From assembly GCF_006120725.1 (NCBI RefSeq), contig NZ_SWMU01000002.1, positions 62,001-126,000 of the forward strand: DNA of 64,000 bases. Reading direction: 5' to 3'. Made by a program: the position numbers and the translations under genes. Below the pieces are notes generated by a model, which was not told the DNA's origin, ran no database searches, and worked only from the letters and a program-made list of their open reading frames with translations. Positions 62,453-64,000 of this stretch are shown here, one piece after another. Position 1 is the first letter of the stretch. Every line of letters starts with the position of its first letter. The DNA comes from Mesohalobacter halotolerans. Its GTDB lineage: Bacteria > Bacteroidota > Bacteroidia > Flavobacteriales > Flavobacteriaceae.

Positions 62453-62986
62453 ATGAAAAACTTGAAATTATTAATAGTCATTTTAATTACAGCTCAATTG
62501 GGTTATGCTCAAGAAATTGATTTTGGAGCAAAGTTAGGCGTTAACTTTGCAACTCTTAACGATGCGACTGAGGCCAGCAATAAAACCGGTTTTGTTGGCG
62601 GTGCTTTTCTCAGCGCAAAATTTACTAAAATAGGTTTACAAGCTGAGCTGCTTTACTCGCAACAAGGTGCAGAAATTGATGCTACAGAGTTTGATCTCAA
62701 TTATGTTAATATTCCTGTATTGTTCAAATTCTATTTGATAGGCGGTTTAAATGTTCAGGCCGGACCACAATTTGGTTTCTTAATCGATGATAATTTAGAA
62801 GATTCTGTGAGGTCAGGAGTTGAGGCAGAAACTTTTGATTTGTCCGGTGCTGCCGGTTTAGGTTTTGACTTACCAGCAGGTCTTAGAGCAGATGCGCGTT
62901 ATGTTTTTGGTTTGACAGATACTATTGATGGAGGAGATGGTAAAAACGGTGTGTTTATGCTTTCTTTAGGCTACTCTTTTCTATAG
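62453..62986 (+). CDS. Porin-family outer-membrane beta-barrel protein
   Basis: The 177-residue protein has a signal peptide (KLLIVILITAQLGYAQ) and an eight-strand barrel pattern like the PorT/OmpX group: EIDFGAKLGVNFATLND, GLQAELLYSQQGAEI, VNIPVLFKFYLIGGLNVQAG and a C-terminal FMLSLGYSFL ending in aromatic-hydrophobic residues. It starts five bases after the deacylase gene and may share its transcript. The ligand or role is unknown. Confidence 0.85.
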   Translation: MKNLKLLIVILITAQLGYAQEIDFGAKLGVNFATLNDATEASNKTGFVGGAFLSAKFTKIGLQAELLYSQQGAEIDATEFDLNYVNIPVLFKFYLIGGLNVQAGPQFGFLIDDNLEDSVRSGVEAETFDLSGAAGLGFDLPAGLRADARYVFGLTDTIDGGDGKNGVFMLSLGYSFL

Positions 62987-62994
62987 TTTTAGCC

Positions 62995-64000
62995 TTATCG
63001 TCTCCTATAAGCTTTTGATATTTCAAATACGTGTTCTAAGATTTTAACCTCTTGAGCTTTTATTTTTTTATCTCGTCTTTTCATCACAATATCTGCGACT
63101 TCAATGGCTTTTTCAAACTTATAGGTGATAAATCCTGTTTTTCCACCCCAGCTAAAGCTCGGAATAAAATTTCGTGGAAAACCTTCACCATAAATATTAG
63201 CACTTACACCAACAACCGTTCCTGTATTAAACATGGTGTTGATACCACACTTTGAATGATCACCCATGATAAGACCACAAAATTGTAACCCTGTATCTGT
63301 AAAGCCTTGCTTAGAGTAGTTCCAAAGTTTTACAGCAGCATAGTTATTTTTTAAATTTGAGATGTTGGTGTCTGCACCAAGATTACACCATTCTCCAATA
63401 ACTGAATTACCCAAAAAACCATCGTGTCCTTTATTAGAAAAACCTTGTATAACAGAGTTGCTCACTTCACCGCCAACTTTAGAATAAGGCCCAACTGTTG
63501 TGCCTGTATATATTTTTGCACCCATTTTTAACACAGCGTGATCACAAAGTGCAAATGGACCTCGAACACTTACTGATTCCATTACCTCAGTATCTTTACC
63601 AATATATATGGGACCATCAGTAGCATTTAAAGTGCCGCTAATCAATTTTGCACCTTTTTCTATAAATATTTGATCGGGATTTATAGCTAACACATGCTCG
63701 GGTATAGGTTCAGACTTTTTATCTTTTGTAAGTAAATTAAAATCTGCTTCAATAGCAAAATGGTTTAATTTGAAAATATCCCAAGTGTTCTTTAATATTG
63801 AAATTTCTTTATGGTATACTTTCACCTCGCTATATTTATCCTTCTTAGCAGAGCGATAAGCTATAAGAACATCGTTATACCTAAGCGCCTGACTAGGTTT
63901 TAAATCCATAAGACTTTCAACTAAAGTTTGATTAGGAAAAACAGATGCATTTACAAAAAGGTTGTCATCTTCAATATGAGGTGGCCAAACTTTACTTAAA
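62995..64000 (-). CDS. GlmU-like sugar-nucleotidyltransferase family protein (5' end outside window)
   Basis: The frame stays open to the right edge (about 335 residues visible), so the usual start is beyond 64000. An internal ATG at 63909 is unlikely to be the true start. The visible part has a left-handed beta-helix of hexapeptide repeats (GPIYIGKDTEVMESVSVRGPF, GGEVSNSVIQGFSNKGHDGF, GEWCNLGADTNISNLK), typical of the C-terminal half of Bacteroidota GlmU-related proteins. True GlmU has a Rossmann pyrophosphorylase half plus an acetyltransferase half. Here the family resembles a UDP-sugar pyrophosphorylase-like paralogue. A role in cell-wall or glycan precursors is likely. Confidence 0.85.
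   Translation of the reverse strand, partial: LSKVWPPHIEDDNLFVNASVFPNQTLVESLMDLKPSQALRYNDVLIAYRSAKKDKYSEVKVYHKEISILKNTWDIFKLNHFAIEADFNLLTKDKKSEPIPEHVLAINPDQIFIEKGAKLISGTLNATDGPIYIGKDTEVMESVSVRGPFALCDHAVLKMGAKIYTGTTVGPYSKVGGEVSNSVIQGFSNKGHDGFLGNSVIGEWCNLGADTNISNLKNNYAAVKLWNYSKQGFTDTGLQFCGLIMGDHSKCGINTMFNTGTVVGVSANIYGEGFPRNFIPSFSWGGKTGFITYKFEKAIEVADIVMKRRDKKIKAQEVKILEHVFEISKAYRRR

Overview
The window is about 64 kb of an AT-rich chromosome from a member of the Bacteroidota, most likely a marine or environmental Flavobacteriaceae. The evidence is: several proteins with type IX secretion (T9SS) C-terminal sorting domains; lineage families such as DUF5683, DUF5606, DUF6048, DUF6452 and DUF4252; a long two-part signal peptidase I; an AccD without zinc-ribbon cysteines; and many promoters of the Bacteroidota type (TTTG, 17-23 bases, TAnnTTTG). 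It reads as ordinary chromosome. There is no prophage, insertion sequence, CRISPR array or rRNA. One tRNA (Ser, anticodon UGA) is present.

Layout. 1-5.4 kb: a compact leftward operon, parA-parB-DUF5683-dapB-lepB-WbqC. 5.7-7.7 kb: an ECF sigma factor, a likely membrane anti-sigma partner and two DUF4252 proteins. 7.8-8.1 kb: tRNA-Ser with a terminator, then a second copy of the tRNA 3' end with its own terminator. 8.5-14.9 kb: a BspA-like T9SS surface protein, hutI-hutG for histidine breakdown, a Cys/Met-metabolism PLP enzyme, and a peroxiredoxin-thioredoxin-small protein unit. 14.9-18.2 kb: three decayed surface-polysaccharide genes (glycosyltransferase, O-antigen ligase/polymerase, glycosyltransferase). 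18.4-25 kb: housekeeping genes (fba, accD, folD, ffh). 25-37 kb: T9SS-secreted proteins mixed with rlmD, DUF5606, def and ruvX. 37.5-42 kb: dapD, an intact glycosyltransferase trio and queE. 42.2-42.7 kb: a 220-bp non-coding tandem repeat. 43-53.4 kb: guaA, a LysM protein, mnmA, mutS2 and ung, plus two broken genes. 53.4-56.3 kb: a sulfur-handling group with metallo-beta-lactamase and rhodanese domains. 56.4-62.4 kb: TrkA/TrkH potassium uptake followed by a GCS2-like/CBS amidoligase and an aspartoacylase-like deacylase. 63-64 kb: the 3' part of a GlmU-like nucleotidyltransferase.

The most striking feature is clustered gene decay. Three adjacent polysaccharide genes carry at least eleven inferred lesions, mostly single-base losses in short homopolymers plus two nonsense codons. 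Elsewhere a DUF922-like gene has two in-frame TAA codons, one splitting its HExxH-like motif, and a small membrane protein is frameshifted by a perfect 38-bp tandem duplication. Nearly all other genes are intact, which argues against generally poor sequence. The most plausible little-described system is the GCS2-CBS plus aspartoacylase pair beside the Trk potassium genes. It could make and break an amide-linked, perhaps osmotically relevant, small molecule; that is inference.
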